This document shows positions 63,295 to 64,000 of a stretch of 64,000 nt of DNA, piece after piece. How positions within the stretch are numbered: position 1 is the stretch's first letter; each line of letters begins with the position of its first letter. The notes beneath the pieces were generated by a model. It ran no database searches, was not told where the DNA came from, and saw only the letters and a program-made list of their open reading frames with translations. A program made the position numbers and the translations under genes. Origin of the DNA: Granulicoccus phenolivorans DSM 17626 = NBRC 107789 = JCM 15570 (GTDB lineage Bacteria > Actinomycetota > Actinomycetes > Propionibacteriales > Propionibacteriaceae); assembly GCF_000423085.1 (NCBI RefSeq), contig NZ_AUHH01000022.1, forward strand, positions 1-64,000, read 5' to 3'.

Positions 63295-64000
63295 CAGCGC
63301 TGTTCCTTTCCTGCACCGGTGTCGGCGACCCGCTCGGCGCTGGGCAGCACCTCGAGCAGGGCCTGTTTGAAGGCCTTCATTTCCTGCGGGGTGCCGGCGC
63401 TGACCCGCAGCCAGCCGTCCGGGCCGGTCGCGCGAATCAGCACGCCGCGCTCCAGCAGGTCGGCGAAGACCTGCTGCCGGTCGGCGAATCGACCGAAGTA
63501 GGCGAAGTTCGCGTCACTGTCGGCCACGGTCAGGCCCTGGTCCCGCAGCCAGGTGACGATGTCGTCGCGGGCCTCCCGCAGGGCGGCCACCTGGGCCAGC
63601 ATTTCGTCGGCATGCTCCAGCGCCACCACCGCGACGGCCTGGGTGATCGCCGAGAGGTGGTACGGCAGCCGCACGATCCGGCAGGCATCGACCACCGCGG
63701 GGGCAGCGGCCAGGTAGCCCAGGCGGCCCCCGGCGAAGGCGAACGCCTTCGACATGGTCCGACTGACCACCAGTCGCGGCTGGGTCGGCAGCAGTTCCAG
63801 CGCCGAGGGGGTGCCGGGCCGGGCGAACTCCTGGTACGCCTCGTCGACCACCACGATCCCCGGCGCGGCCGCACAGATCGCGGCGATCGTGGCCAGCGGG
63901 GTCGGGGTACCGGTCGGATTGTTCGGGGTGGCGATCAGGATCACGTCCGGGCGGTGTTCGCGCACCGCGGCCACCGCCGCCGCGGGATCGATCGCGAAAT
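63294..64000 (-). CDS. hisC: Histidinol-phosphate aminotransferase, partial
   Basis: The C-terminal 235 residues of a fold-type I aminotransferase; the gene continues past the right edge, so the start is not visible. Reading from the edge, [18 protein letters not shown] leads into [13 protein letters not shown], the DEAYQEFA motif (PLP-contact aspartate) and [18 protein letters not shown], which holds the PLP lysine. It is the promoter-proximal visible gene of hisC-hisB-hisH and overlaps hisB. Confidence 0.95.
   Translation of the reverse strand, partial: FAIDPAAAVAAVREHRPDVILIATPNNPTGTPTPLATIAAICAAAPGIVVVDEAYQEFARPGTPSALELLPTQPRLVVSRTMSKAFAFAGGRLGYLAAAPAVVDACRIVRLPYHLSAITQAVAVVALEHADEMLAQVAALREARDDIVTWLRDQGLTVADSDANFAYFGRFADRQQVFADLLERGVLIRATGPDGWLRVSAGTPQEMKAFKQALLEVLPSAERVADTGAGKEQR

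Overview
The window is about 70% G+C chromosomal DNA from a high-GC Gram-positive bacterium (Actinomycetota). The evidence is dense GC-rich coding on both strands, many GTG starts, ATGA/GTGA start-stop overlaps, actinobacterial TANNNT -10 elements, IdeR/DtxR-type iron boxes, and a backbone gene order recalled from Mycobacterium and Streptomyces. A Propionibacteriaceae-like lineage is plausible, but I cannot fix the genus from sequence alone. No rRNA, tRNA, CRISPR array, transposase or phage gene was seen.

Layout. 1-943 is a non-coding array of ~275-bp imperfect tandem repeats. 944-3246 (minus strand) holds a stand-alone ATP-dependent DNA ligase, nusB and efp. 3399-8501 (plus) is an inserted cassette: cystathionine gamma-synthase, then an iron-siderophore ABC transporter (binding lipoprotein, two permeases, ATPase) behind two tandem DtxR/IdeR boxes. 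8535-18728 (minus) is the conserved aroB-aroK-aroC-aroE-mltG-ruvX-alaS-DUF6167-DUF948 block, with a glutamate decarboxylase inserted between aroC and aroE. 18867-27911 is more accessory: a peptidase-E homologue lacking its catalytic serine, a large membrane protein, rarA, a module of SHS-type transporter, cupin and IclR regulator, rpiB, a PEBP-family protein and a YceI protein.

27992-45382 returns to the backbone: aspS, a HEAT-repeat gene, hisS, a glyoxalase-II-like hydrolase, DUF349, relA, apt, secF, secD, yajC, ruvB, ruvA, ruvC and yebC. A two-TM potassium channel with an RCK domain sits between relA and apt. A double-GNAT protein follows yebC at 45391-46428.

46525-64000 is the most interesting stretch. 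The histidine genes hisC-hisB-hisH (62042 to the right edge) and hisA (51059-51805) are separated by about 10 kb. That gap holds a nonulosonate (NeuB-type) surface-glycan island: neuB, a sialyltransferase-like GT, two paralogous GT2 genes and a polysialyltransferase-family gene. It also holds two large membrane-anchored Pro/Thr/Ser-rich proteins. Directly coupled downstream of hisA is a three-gene set: a fatty-acyl-CoA-reductase/HAD fusion, a LarA-like protein and a PlsC-like acyltransferase. This looks like an uncharacterised lipid-modifying operon.

How it works together (inference): the backbone supplies translation, stringent response, secretion, recombination and shikimate synthesis. The inserted cassettes add iron uptake, acid/GABA metabolism, solute uptake, a nonulosonic-acid cell-surface polymer and probable fatty-alcohol or ether-type lipid chemistry. 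Functions are assigned from recognisable motifs and family memory; no database search was possible.
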